Origin: Cotesia glomerata
Taxonomy: Eukaryota; Arthropoda; Insecta; Hymenoptera; Braconidae
Length of the DNA: 64,000 nt
NCBI RefSeq assembly: GCF_020080835.1
Contig: NC_058160.1
Coordinates: forward strand, 24,167,152-24,231,151
Reading direction: 5' to 3'
Program-made: the position numbers and the translations under genes
The notes under the pieces: generated by a model
The model's input: the letters and a program-made list of their open reading frames with translations, nothing else
The model's database searches: none
Told to the model about the DNA's origin: nothing
Shown here: in pieces, positions 1 to 12,242 of the stretch
Layout: each line of letters starts with the position of its first letter
Numbering within the stretch: the first letter of the stretch is position 1

Positions 1-1511
1 GTTACTCTCTCCCTCTCTCCTTTCTCGGACGAGAGAACAACCTCGCCTGGGATTTGCCGCCGGCAGTGGTTTAAACCAACGAACGTTCGGAGGAACCGAA
101 CGCAACCCGTACCTTACTACACTAGATTTCTTGGGGAAAATTTCAGCGCCAAGTGTCTCTCGAGGGAGCTGCCAATTCTGCCAAGGATATTGCCCGTCGA
201 AAACAGAAAGAGGGCTCGTTTAAATAAGAGATAGAGTTAATAGTATATACGTAGACTAAGGTAAACCCAAAGCGAAACACGCATTTGTTGGACGAGGCTT
301 TCATTCTCGCAATCCTACGCCAGTGTGTTAAAGTGAAGGATATTATCTATTAAATGTATACTTAAAACTTTGAATCTCACCGTCGTTAGGTTATGTAACG
401 ATAATTCGTAACATTCTCCTCCACTTAAATCATGTATATCGCAGGTTTCTTAGTTGATTTTTATTGGGCTAATCTTCTCGGATTTATGATAAAGTTTGAA
501 AAGGGAACAGTTGAATAATTTAGACGCAATTATCACACACAGAGAGCGTCAATTCCATTTACCGGAACGTATATAATCTCATGGTGGAGTCACTTAATCT
601 ACTAGCGAGTCGCGACTCTTAGTCACGATTAAACCCCTTTACTCTCTCTGCCTTTGTCTCTGTCGCTCCCCTGGCTTCCACTCAATCTCCTGGTAAATGT
701 ATACACTAGATTTGTCATGTTGCCAGTGATTCAATAATTTGGTTAAATTAGCCTCCCCGCTTAATATATTATCCTTCATTTATATATTTTTAAAGATTTT
801 TATTCAACACGTGGTTGCATTAAATTACTGTCCAGTACATCAAGATTCAATTATGCTAAAAAATTTCAGAGTAAATTATAATTTGATACAATAAAAAAAC
901 ATAGTTTAATAGCAAATCAAATTAAAAAGTGTAAAATTATTTTCAATAAGTTTAAAATATGTATGGAATGATTAATAAAAAATTCGTTTTATTATAAAAA
1001 AAATGCGTGGGTGCTTTTGAAGATATTCTCATAATTATTTTACTAATTAAATATTTTAAACAATTTATATCAAGCGCCCTATTATTTCTTTATGTACTGA
1101 CCGAAAAAAAATGTGAGCCGTCACGGAACGCCTGGCAGATGTGAAACATCGACATTATTTTGTAAAAGTAATATGCAGAAAAGAGCAGATTGTAATAGGA
1201 ACTAAATATGTCATAATGATAAAATAAAATATTACGATTTTTATTTCAGATAACGATGACTATTTATTGAATAAACATTTATTTTCATTAAATACAAAAA
1301 TTTACGAATTTATTTCAAATCGTGACTACTTAATTCGTTTAATCAGTGACTTCGGTAATAGTTATATTCGATGTTGCCTCTGAGGACGGTATTACTGTGA
1401 CAATTGGTCGATGGTAACTGAAGTATGTTACAAAAGTATTGGACATAACATTATCAAGATATCTAATAAATACAGCATCTATTGTTGAAAATTATTGTTA
1501 AATATTGTTAA

Positions 1512-1673
1512 AAAGGGACACTTAGGGTTATTAAAAAAAAAATATTTTTGAAAAAAATTTTCAAAAATACCAAATTTGTCAAATTTTGAATTTTTGAAAA
1601 TTGTTAAAAATTCAAAATTTGACAAATATTGCATTTTTGAAATTTTTTTTTCAATAATCTTAAGTGTCCCCTT
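1512..1673. repeat. Small inverted-repeat (foldback) element, possibly TTAA-flanked
   Basis: The ends AAAGGGACACTTAGGGTTAT and the reverse complement of the right end AAGGGGACACTTAAGATTAT match closely. Both ends abut TTAA (1508-1511 and 1674-1677), and the interior is A/T-run-rich and also self-complementary (a caaatttgtcaaatttt core against aaaatttgacaaat). It looks like a short MITE; the TTAA duplication could be fortuitous in such AT-rich DNA. Confidence 0.5.
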
Positions 1674-2292
1674 TTAAACAAAAAAAAGGTCATTTCTATA
1701 TCTACAATCGCGTTCAAGATATTACAAAAACAAAATTGAAAAACTGAAACAATTGCGAAATTTTGAATTTGCATATCTTTTGAAAAAATTTTTTTTAATG
1801 TTATTTCTTTGGCAGAACTTCGTTTTATGATAAATGAAAACTTCTGATAAAAATTTGTCCAAATCGAAACAGATCGATTCCAACTATTTGTCGATCTGAC
1901 ATGGAATGACCCAATTGCCAACTATTTCTTTAAATTTCGAAATTTAGTCATTTTTAAATGGTTGTAACTAGTTTTTTTGTAGAGATAATCATACTTTGTC
2001 TTAGAGTTTTGTAAAGCTCAAAGACTCTACTTTAAGAATATCAAAACGTTTTTTGTAAAAAATAGCGTAAATTATGTGTAAATTCAATTTAAAACAAAAA
2101 AGAATTTTTCCCATGTTAATTAAATGGGAAACTAAAATAATAAAAGCAACCCCTTAGAGTTGAGCTATAGGGCTCGTGTTTGGTGAGGATTTTTTTTATA
2201 TCAAATAGAAACATTTGAGAGGGTAAGAGTTAAAAAAAAAAATTAAAAAGTTTTTTTGAATCACCCTACTGTATATATATACTATCATATAG

Positions 2293-2327
2293 CGTGGCGA
2301 CGCGTCGCCACGGCATGCGTCGCCACG
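2293..2327. repeat. GC-rich perfect palindrome plus a third half-site
   Basis: The 20-bp perfect palindrome CGTGGCGACGCGTCGCCACG (2293-2312) is followed five bases later by another CGTCGCCACG (2318-2327). It is a GC-rich island in strongly AT-rich DNA. Function unknown; it could be a dimeric protein binding site or a transposon relic. Confidence 0.6.
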
Positions 2328-2531
2328 CCAGATATCGGTTTTACGTGCGGCTATAGATGTTTCACATAAAAAAAAATATATATGTTAACAAAAATTTTTC
2401 GACAAAAATATTTCCTGTCCGGAGAATTAGTCGAATTGATCAAAAAGCATTCTTTTGTTAATTAAATTAAAGCTATTCGTACACGTACCTTGTAAAAGAA
2501 TTTTTCTCATGAATCAAATTAATTTTTTTTT

Positions 2532-2672
2532 TCAGTGTATACCTATCATAATAAAAATAGATATATTAATATTCTTTTGACAAAAAAATTGATAAATTAA
2601 ATCAATTCTATTCAATAAATTCTTGAGCAAAGGAATTATTGCCTGGACAATTATTTTTCTTTCTCTCAGTGT
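2532..2672. repeat. Diverged interspersed repeat, copy 1
   Basis: A segment with the words attgataaatt, ttcaataaattcttgagc and attatttttctttctctcag recurs in the same order and orientation at 46168-46275. It looks like an old short interspersed element; boundaries are not clear. Confidence 0.4.
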
Positions 2673-3284
2673 ACTAAAATGAATTTTTTTGTCAATCACT
2701 CTTTTTTTTTTTTTTAACTTATTGAAAATTACTTCTTACCCTTTAGTTTGGTTTGCTATCAAACCGTGTTATTTAGTTTTTTGGGTTTAATTGTCTCTAA
2801 ACTACGGGATGTAAAAAAAGATTTTTAATAGCTCGTTAAGAACAAACGATGTCCAAAGCGGATTACTGCCGAGCAGTGAGTTACACCAATCGGGTTTTTC
2901 AGGTATACGCATACATCAAATCGGATTACTATTACTTATATAACTCGTTTCACCTTTTGTTTTACTATTACACCCAAAAACTACAGGAATAAAGTAAATC
3001 CGAGATGGATTTTAACAGTTACAGCCCAATAACAATATATGAAAGTAAACTTCTAAATTCAGCAATCTATTCAATAATTTTGTCAGTTGTTATTTCAAAA
3101 TTTTCGTTCGACTGACATATCAGTTGCTAGTGAGTATTATTGTCAGAGTAGATAACATTTATGCATGAAAATTCGTTTTTTCCGTCGCATATAACCAATT
3201 ACGCGGGTTGCCAGAGGCAATCGTTACTTTATACCTTTCATATCTACGAATATCTACATATATATATTATGACGATATGGTTTC

Positions 3285-3287
<3 letters not shown>

Positions 3288-3318
<31 letters not shown>
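3288..3318. repeat. (AT)n microsatellite
   Basis: An uninterrupted TA dinucleotide run about 45 bases before the acceptor of the dipeptidase exon at 3363. The short ORFs over it encode IYIYIY and are not genes. Confidence 0.9.
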
Positions 3319-3322
<4 letters not shown>

Positions 3323-3362
3323 CGATGTACACATTTTCATATAGTTGGATTTTATGTTTCAG

Positions 3363-3438
3363 CACATATCAATCACGTGCGAAAGGTCGCGGGAATCGAC
3401 CACGTTGGTATCGGTGCTGGATACGATGGGATCAATTT
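3363..3438 (+). CDS. Dipeptidase exon A (HINHVRKVAG...GYDGIN)
   Basis: Bounded by TTTCAG and GTAAGT. Begins with the last two bases of a codon (probably Ala, G|CA) and ends with two bases of a Leu codon completed at 15600. Encodes the conserved strand and loop with the YDG motif near the active site. Confidence 0.93.
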
Positions 3439-6400
3439 GTAAGTATGGATTTCACCCTCTGGGTTATATTGTTCTAGAATGTAGGATTTCAAATATGACA
3501 GCGCAGAGATGAAAAAATCAAAACAAATTCACTCTAGACATTATAGCAGATTACACTAATTGACTCAGGCGGAGTTTAAAAACTAAAAATATAAATAGAT
3601 TTTGGACTTGGCATCACAATTCATGCAGTATCAAAAAAAATATTAATTGAAAAGTTTTAAACTTTTTAACGATTGTAGAGGGAATTTATAAAAGTTGATC
3701 TTCCTTCAGACATCTAAATGACAATAAATTATCATAATTCTTGAATCGATGAAAACAGAAGATTCTTAGATAACTTATTTTATAACTTGAAAATTTTACT
3801 GCAATTTTTGTTTTTATAACGTTATAATCCAACCAACAATTTCCGAGATATTGATGTCTAAAGTCACCTCTTGCGGAGCAATATAACATGCATTTTTAAT
3901 TTTCGGAGTACGAATATTATCATAACTTTTAAATTAATTGGAATAATTAATCGTTTAAGAGCTTATTCTAAATTTGAAACCTTAAGCTACGACTTTTATT
4001 GTCATTATATCAATTTCTGACGAATTGTTTCTGAGATATCGATTGGCGAAAAGACCCTTCGGTAAAATGCATTTCCAATTTCCGGAATACAAAAAAGACT
4101 ACAACTTTTGAATTAATTGGAATAATTATTCGTAATATGAGAATTCATTTAAAAACTGATATCAATTTCCGATCAATATTACTTATGGCATTGATTTTTT
4201 ATTTTGCTCAATTGTGAGTAGAGCTTGAGTATGCTCAATTAAAAGCTCTTCGTAGAGTTGGCTGAATTAACGCGGTTTACTCTATACAATATTTATTTTA
4301 TGTTTCCATAAATAATTAGCGGTTGGATATAAAATAAATGTAACGAGATGGGATGTAATCATGGAAAAGTTTCAGATAATTTTATAATTTCACATTATCG
4401 TTTTGTGTGAGGTAAAATTTATGAAAAAGATATATAGGTGAAATTTACCATGACCACCGTACTGCCATTACATGTTATGTTAATTCGTAAAGTATACAGA
4501 TTTAATCTCGGAGTGAATAATAATTATTCAAATTTTGAATGAAAAGTTATTAAAATGTGAATTGTAGATTTTCCTATAGGAGATGTTTTAATGTTTTGTG
4601 ATGTTTTTTACAATTTGTGATGTTTTTTACAATTTGTGATGTTAAATGTTTTTTGTGTTAGTAAAATTTTTACTTATTGAAGCAAATGGTTAATTAGTTA
4701 AAAAAGTAATTAAAAAAAATATAAAATATTATCTGTAAAGCAACGAAGAATTTTTTAATTTTCAATATAATATTTATTTTCATGCATTTTAAATGAAAAT
4801 ACACTCAATTTAAAAACATGAGTTTTATTAATATTAAATTCCTAGTTTTATTTAAATTAAAACATTACAGTCAATATAAATCAAAATTTATTGCAATTTA
4901 ATTGTATTCCTAACGAGCTACTACACTCGACGTTTTGATCAAAAACATTGCAGATGTAACGAGTACTTGATGGGAAAACGATCTCAGCGATAACTCAAGT
5001 AGAAAAGATCGGATCATAATCTTCAAATATTATTTTTATTCGCGGAAACTTTCGACTCAAGTAAACGCCAATCACGATGAATGAACGAGGCTTGAAAAAA
5101 AGAGAAAAGAAATAGCTTCTTTCATACTGCGTTAAGTCATATTACATAGATTGCATAAATATGTATTAAGAGGCTAGTGTATCTCTATCCCAGGCGAAAG
5201 ACGGGCTTCTCAGACCCGAGTGTAGTATGTACTTTACTTGGACTTTTCAGTATAAAAGACTGGCACAAGTAGAGGAGTGTAAGAGTGAAAGCACGATAAC
5301 TGATATGAGCCGAGGATCTAGACGAAAGCTCGTACCTTTAATAACAATATATACCAGACAGCTTTAAATTTCTAAATTAATTAAATATTTCATCCAGGAT
5401 TACGTAGATAAATCCTTTGTTAGCGAGAAAAAAAGACTGAACTTCTCATTAAGTTGTTAATGCTTAAGTATCACGTAGAATACATCTAATCAAAATGTAC
5501 TGAACATTAATATTGTTGAATTAAATTTTTACTTATTTTATTTTTAACTTTAAAACTCACCCAACTGTATGAATAATTATAATTAAATTCGTTTCTGTAA
5601 CAAATTGTATTTTTAAATAAATCTAATAACGAAAATAATTCTTTTATGTCCGGTAAATTGAAATTACTCTCGCTCAACCAACTGAATAATTAATTCAGCT
5701 CATTCATTTTTTAAATATTTTAATTAAAAATTATAATTTTGAAAAAATATTTCCTCATCGCAAAAAGCTTATTATCATAAATGAATATTCAAATAGATTT
5801 AATAAAACTAATTAATATAAATTTTGTAAATCTACTTTTTTTTTTAATTCATATTTTTTCGATAGTTTAATTTTAATAAATTTAAAAGAAAATTAAGTAG
5901 CAAAAAAATACTTGGATAACTTTTTTTCTAGAAAATGAGTCTTAGTTTTTATTAAAACAATAGTTTTGATTGGCATGTACCTTTAGAATAAATAATATTT
6001 TATTTCAATGCATACAAAAGTAATATGTGAAATAGACGTTGACAGATAGATTTTTTATTACATCAGTAGAAAATCCTACAAAGATTCACTACAATTCATA
6101 TCAAATCTAGGAAATAAATTCTGTCATTCGTGAAACAAATAACATATGTGAGGATATGCGCACAGAGCAGTAATATTCAAATAGAAAGATTTCGATGTAC
6201 AATCCGTGTTTTTGAATGTAATATTACGGTAAATAAAAATTAGGAAAACGGTTGACCCTGAAGGCCATCCCTGCAACTTCCCGCTACTTTCGTAATTAAG
6301 CGCTCAGAATTGCACTTATTACGTTTTTGAGCTCTTCGAGCTCAAAAATATAATTTTCGTGTCAAAAGTCTGATAGAAGTTTAATAAAACACTTTTTTTT

Positions 6401-9400
6401 GAATTTTCAAACCACAATAACTTTTGAATGAATGAACCGGTTTTCACGCGGTTAGCGGCATTCCACGCAGTTTTTCAAATTCTATGATATATATTTCTAA
6501 ACACAAATTGATCAGACCGGAAATTTCGGAGTAATTCGAAAAAAAACACTTTTTTTCGATTTCTTTCGTCAACGATAACTCACGAACGAATGAACCGATT
6601 TTGACCAGCTTGGTGGCTATCGACGTGGTTTTTTGATGTTAAGAGCTGATTAGTTTTTGGTAGAGCCGTTTAAAAGTTATTCCAAAAAAACCACATTTGA
6701 AAAAAATTTTTTTCGCAGTTTTTTTAATATTTCTCAAAATCTATCGGTCCGAATCGGTCCAACTTGTATTCAAAATCTAAGTTAAGTCAAATCCTTTCGA
6801 ATGGCGCCAACCGCGATCAAATCGGTCAAGCCATTCAAAAGTTATGAGAGGTTTACATACATACACACACACACACACACACATACCATCGCGGGAATAG
6901 TCAGGGAAGCTTCCTAGGACCTCAAAACGTCGAGATCTGATGAAAACTCGATTTTCGAAAAACAGGGTAAAAACAATAACTTCCCGATTTTTGAAAATTT
7001 TCAATTTTCTTAGCGGGAAGTTAATAAAAGGGCAGAATTTATATATTACAACGTATATTTACCACCCTTGCTTCAGCTCGGTAGGCAATTTCACACGCGA
7101 ATTGGAATGCCCTACTTTCCTCCCTTAGTCTGCAATCAACTATTAATTGATAATTAAGTTTTTTTAATTGGTGATTGTTTTTTTGTTCGTGCGTTCGCAC
7201 TTTACTACTCTAAGTGATTTCGGTATCCGTTCGTTTAGTTTCAACTGTATTCAATTAAAACCAAAAAAAAAAAATCCAAAATTTTCCAAATAATATAAAA
7301 AAATTGTTTTTCAAGTCATTTATTTGATGGTTAAAGTGAGACCTATTGTAAATGAATAAAGTTATTATGGCTCTTATTAATTACTTTCAAGTATTCTGAT
7401 GGAGAAATAATTAAAACTAAAACATCCTACAGCTCAACGCATATCACTTTTTACTAATGATATCGAATATATATTTCAATATTACTCCACAAAATTTCAT
7501 TTAATAATAATAAAAAATAATAAATGTCAAACATTCTCTCAGTAAACAAAAATATGGATATACACATTACACTGTGCATATATGGATCAAAATAACCGTG
7601 GGGTTTAGTCTGAGGCATATTATACTCGTACTTTTGATGCAGTACCTTCCTCTCGATCGTCATATCGTGATATTAAATAAACATGTCAGAGACGCGTCAA
7701 CAGTCATTCTGCTATTTCATTCGTACTTGCTCTCTTTTGCGTTCTGTACCATTATGATGCTTACACAATTCTCGAGTACTTTATTTGCCGGCATTCTTTT
7801 GTACAATGCATCCTTCGGAACAGAGCGATTACCGATTCGTTTCATATTTTTTTTATTTTATTTTATTTCATTTATTTGTTCGTTCGTTTGTTCATTTCAA
7901 ACTTCCATTTCTATTCTACTGCAGTTTTTAGTTTTTTCATTTTTTGAGATTCGTTATTTGTTATAGCAACCAATACTCGAGTTGTCGAGCTCACAGTCGG
8001 TATGTCGCCCGACATGGACATTTTCGCTCGAGATTTCCGATTACAAGATAAAAAAAAAACTTGGAACAAAAAATTCGACGAGGTCTCTCCACCCAAAACC
8101 GACTCTTAACTTGGCGAACCATCTGCCACTAAAGCCGTTGTTAGACGTGTGAAATTCCCTAGCCTTAAAAATAATTTTCAACTAGAAAGAGAATCAACGA
8201 AGAGAGAAGAGAAAGAAAAATCAAACTAAAGAATTATTTATTTTACAGGAATAAATTTTTGTGGCTATTATTATTTTATCTGAGACCGGACTCAAACCCT
8301 GATCAGTCGACGTGTTTAAGAAAGATTGATACACGGAGAAAAAAATATTGTTAAAATGACTATCCAACGTATCCTTAAATGACGTTTCCTTAAAATAACA
8401 ATCCAGATTTCTGATTTAAGGATTTATTTGTTTCCTGTAAGCATACAGAGAATAGCTCTTGTAAACATATGTAGTTTCGTTAAAACAGGCAACTGTTTCG
8501 TTAACGTATACGTTAACCTTATAAGGATCTGTATAGTTGAGTCAACTAAATGTTATGCCTAAATTAATGATACGGATTGTCATTTTGACTATCTGCCATA
8601 TAGCTGAATTGGCTATACAGAATATCTCTAAGAAAAATGAGTACAGTCGACGCTCTCTGTATTGGACCTCTCTGTATTTGACCGCTCTCTGTATTTGACC
8701 ACATTCTTCCTCTGTATTTGACGATTTTACACAGCTCTTATAGACAAGGCCGAGTCAAATACAGAGAATGGTCCTGTACGGGCGAGTTAAATACAGAGAG
8801 CGTTGACTGTATACAGCGTATAGTCAGAATAACGATACGTATCCCTTATTCTGACGATATTTTTTTCTCCGTGTACCACTTTGCCGCTACAACGTTCAAT
8901 TTTTAGAGACTAAAAATAAAACCAAATATCACAAAGCACGTGAAAATTACATAGATAAATTAAAGATCAGAGGTTGGAAATGTGGAGGTAGATATACATG
9001 GACAAGGGTGAAAACAATGTGGGATGTGGGCAAAGTTAAAAGTAATGGTTTTGCCGGAAAACGGAGATAAAACATCGAGAAAATAAATTAATAAAAAGTT
9101 CCTCGAGATTCTTCTTTTTTTTCATTTTGTTTTTTCCTCGCGTGTTGAAAGTAATTCAAACTAAAATTAGCCGGCCCTTTTTTTGTACCCGCGTATAAAT
9201 AGTCTAAGGAAGAGGAGAGGGAGGATGAAATTTAGTGTAATGTAATGCATCAGACAGAAAAGGAAGCAAAAGCAAAAGGAGCAAGTGGATACACTATTTT
9301 AATGTCGATGGAGTAAAGAGAAAACCGCAAGGACAACCGCGATTAAATTTTACTATCCAAAATGGGTGGAGTAGGCGATTCATTCGCAAACTCTACACCC

Positions 9401-12209
9401 GCATGAGCATACTTCTGTTCCCCGATGGGAATCGTATAGTACTTATCGTTATCCACTCCCGGTTCTCGACAGCATACTCCAGAGCTAACCTTTTCATGCT
9501 ACACTACACATTAAATGTTGTACTATATCATTATATTTATTATCGATTGCTGGGATATATGATACGTGATATAAATACCGATTCCCGTGTAATTAACAAC
9601 TAAATTAACTTTGCACCATACGAACTTGTTATTAAACACTGAACGATACGATTGGGAAAAATTATTCCAGGCACTTTGGTGGCTTGCTACAAATAAAAGG
9701 CTGAGATATTAACAAAACGATATCTTTAATTAACTGTAGTAGAATGGAAAAATGGTTAAATATTTCAGAGTTATAATTACAACTATAGTAAAGTAGAATA
9801 GGAATAGCTGTTGAATTAATTTATGATACGGTATTCTCATTTCTGATGTTAGATGGTACCAAGATTTGATTTAGTTTTAGTACTCGGGTTGTAACCTCTG
9901 CTATCTCAGTGAATATTAAAAACAGTTATGATGACATTTAAAATATTACTATCGTGAAATGGCAGCTGTTGTTATCTGACATAATAAAGTTTAGAATGCA
10001 TAATGTAATTTCTGGTATGTCATACTATAGTAATTTTGACAAAGTTTTTATAGTATAATTATTATTGTTGATAACATGAAATTTAAATTTTTTTTGTGAA
10101 TTTAAAAATTTATAACAAATATGTTAAAAACTAATTTTATTTTACCAAATGCATGAATAATTTTTTTTAACAGTCAAATTATATTTTCTGGTCATAAGTT
10201 TTATAAAAATCAGAAGTTAATTCTTAACTTAACTAAAACTGATTTACAACAAAAATAAAATTTGTAATTTTAAAAAATTCAAAATAGCGTCAATAATTAA
10301 GTTACTGTTTTAAAAACGAAAAAAAAAAATTTCCGATACCGGGAATCGAACCCGGATCTCCTGGGTGAGAGCCAGGTATGCTAACCAGTACACCATATCG
10401 GAGTTGTTGGCACTGGGTGTCTTAATACTGTATATGAACACAAGACCATTCGAGCTCTCAACAAGCTATAACGAAATCCGATAAGTATACAGTAGACGTT
10501 GTTTGAAATATTGAAGAATAAATAAGAAATTCAATAGATAGGCTATTTCAATGGTGAAATACAGAGTTGAAAATTAAATAGTGTGATTTACTACACGGAA
10601 AAAAACGTGCGGTAAATCCAACCACACTTGGAGTTGGATTTGAAACACATGAAAATCATCCGTAAACAAACTATAGCGTATATATACTTTAGTCCACCCT
10701 GTAGTAAATTCTACTCCAAGTGTAGTTGGATTTACCGCATTTTCTTTTCCGTGTACCAGTAGGCGTCACTGAGATAAATCCATTAATTTATCTATTTGAA
10801 TTATTTTTAATTTTTAATAAAAAAAGACTATCGCTAGCTCACTTTTACTTATAGTTATTTTTTTAATAAAAAAAATTTTTTTTGAGATATTAACAAAACC
10901 TTTCATTAGGATAATTTTTTAATTTTAACATAATCTACAAGGATCAATTTATAAAAAAAAATAAATTTTTGTAATTTTTGAAAAAATGGAAACGTAGATG
11001 AAATGTTTGATTATTAACTATTAAAAAATTTTTATTAGTTAAATATTAACAAATCATTTCTTAAACAGTAAGAAATGCTTGTTAGGTATTAAAAAATGAT
11101 GTCTAGAAAATAATTTCTCAACTATTAAGAAATATTTTTTAATTAGTGATCCTTAAGAAATCATTTTTTTAATATTAAGAAATCTTTCTAAATTCTAAAA
11201 AATTCTTATATGGATATATTCAATGCATTGCCGTAATGTCTGATAAATTTCAATTAGAAAATTTTAAATTATCAATTCACCGAGCACTTTCAGACTCTGT
11301 TAAGTATATGAACAAAAGATTCCTTGAAGGAATGTAAAACTAAATAATACCACGTCATAAATTGATGTAAGTACCGACACTACAAAGAAACAATAAAAAC
11401 TAATAGGGTCGTATTCCTATGGAGCGCATAGATTGCTTAAAGTCTGTCAGGAAATCTAGTGTACTAAAGGAACCAAAACGCCAATAAGCTTTTACGTGAG
11501 ATTAAAATTCATATTACTTTGCACGGTACGAGGAGCATTATATTGCAGTAGTATAAGTAGTTTCATGAAACCCATTTTCTTCAACCCACCAGTTCTCAAC
11601 ATAACGTAGTTTTACTTTTCCATTCGCGTAGATCGTGCTGAACAGGTCTGAGTATGCATAACGACATATCAAATTCCAGTCACTCGACAGAACTTAATAA
11701 TTAATGTCATAATTATCATCTATTGCCTTCTATCTCCGGTTAGCCTAACCTTTTTGTACCAGCTCTCTTGAGTGTCAGTGTCGACGCCATTACGTTTCCT
11801 ATTTTATAATACCTTTGCCCTTTGCTACCTACAAGTTATACTACTTATACTACGACTACTTTAAATGCTAGACGCGTTTATATGCTTTTACGGAAATTAG
11901 GAAGAGCGTGCATCAACTCGTTCTCTTTTACTCCACTTTCACTCACAGAGATTTCTTGGGAATTACTTTCGATATAGAGAGAAATGAGATTAAAGAGAAA
12001 AGCTCTGATGTGAAAGCCAATTTCTTAAAAGAACTTTTTGTATAGCGTTCGGATGACTCGACGCTTTATGTTAGTTCAGTTGATTTATTATTCCGAACTT
12101 TAGACATTGCAATATTGCATGTCATTATTACTTTTATAATTTTTAGAACATTATAAGGAAAAATAACAATATAGATAGATAGATAGATAGATTAAAGAGA
12201 AATAACAAT

Positions 12210-12242
<33 letters not shown>

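Larger units (their letters stand above)
1..3362. other. Upstream part of dipeptidase gene (intron or 5' flank), no exon recognised
   Basis: No coding exon of the dipeptidase or any other gene could be recognised here on either strand. The first 700 bases are less AT-rich with CT-rich stretches; the rest is AT-rich. It holds a small foldback near 1512-1673, a GC-rich palindrome at 2293-2312, a diverged repeat at 2532-2672 shared with 46168-46275, and an (AT)n tract ending just before the exon at 3363. Since the exon at 3363 begins in mid-codon, at least the part adjoining it is an intron of the + strand dipeptidase gene. Confidence 0.5.

Noticed and set aside
7574..7966. 130-codon ORF with many hydrophobic residues
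   Set aside because: Phe/Leu/Ile-rich because of T-rich DNA; no family resemblance, no splice context, and it lies inside the dipeptidase intron.
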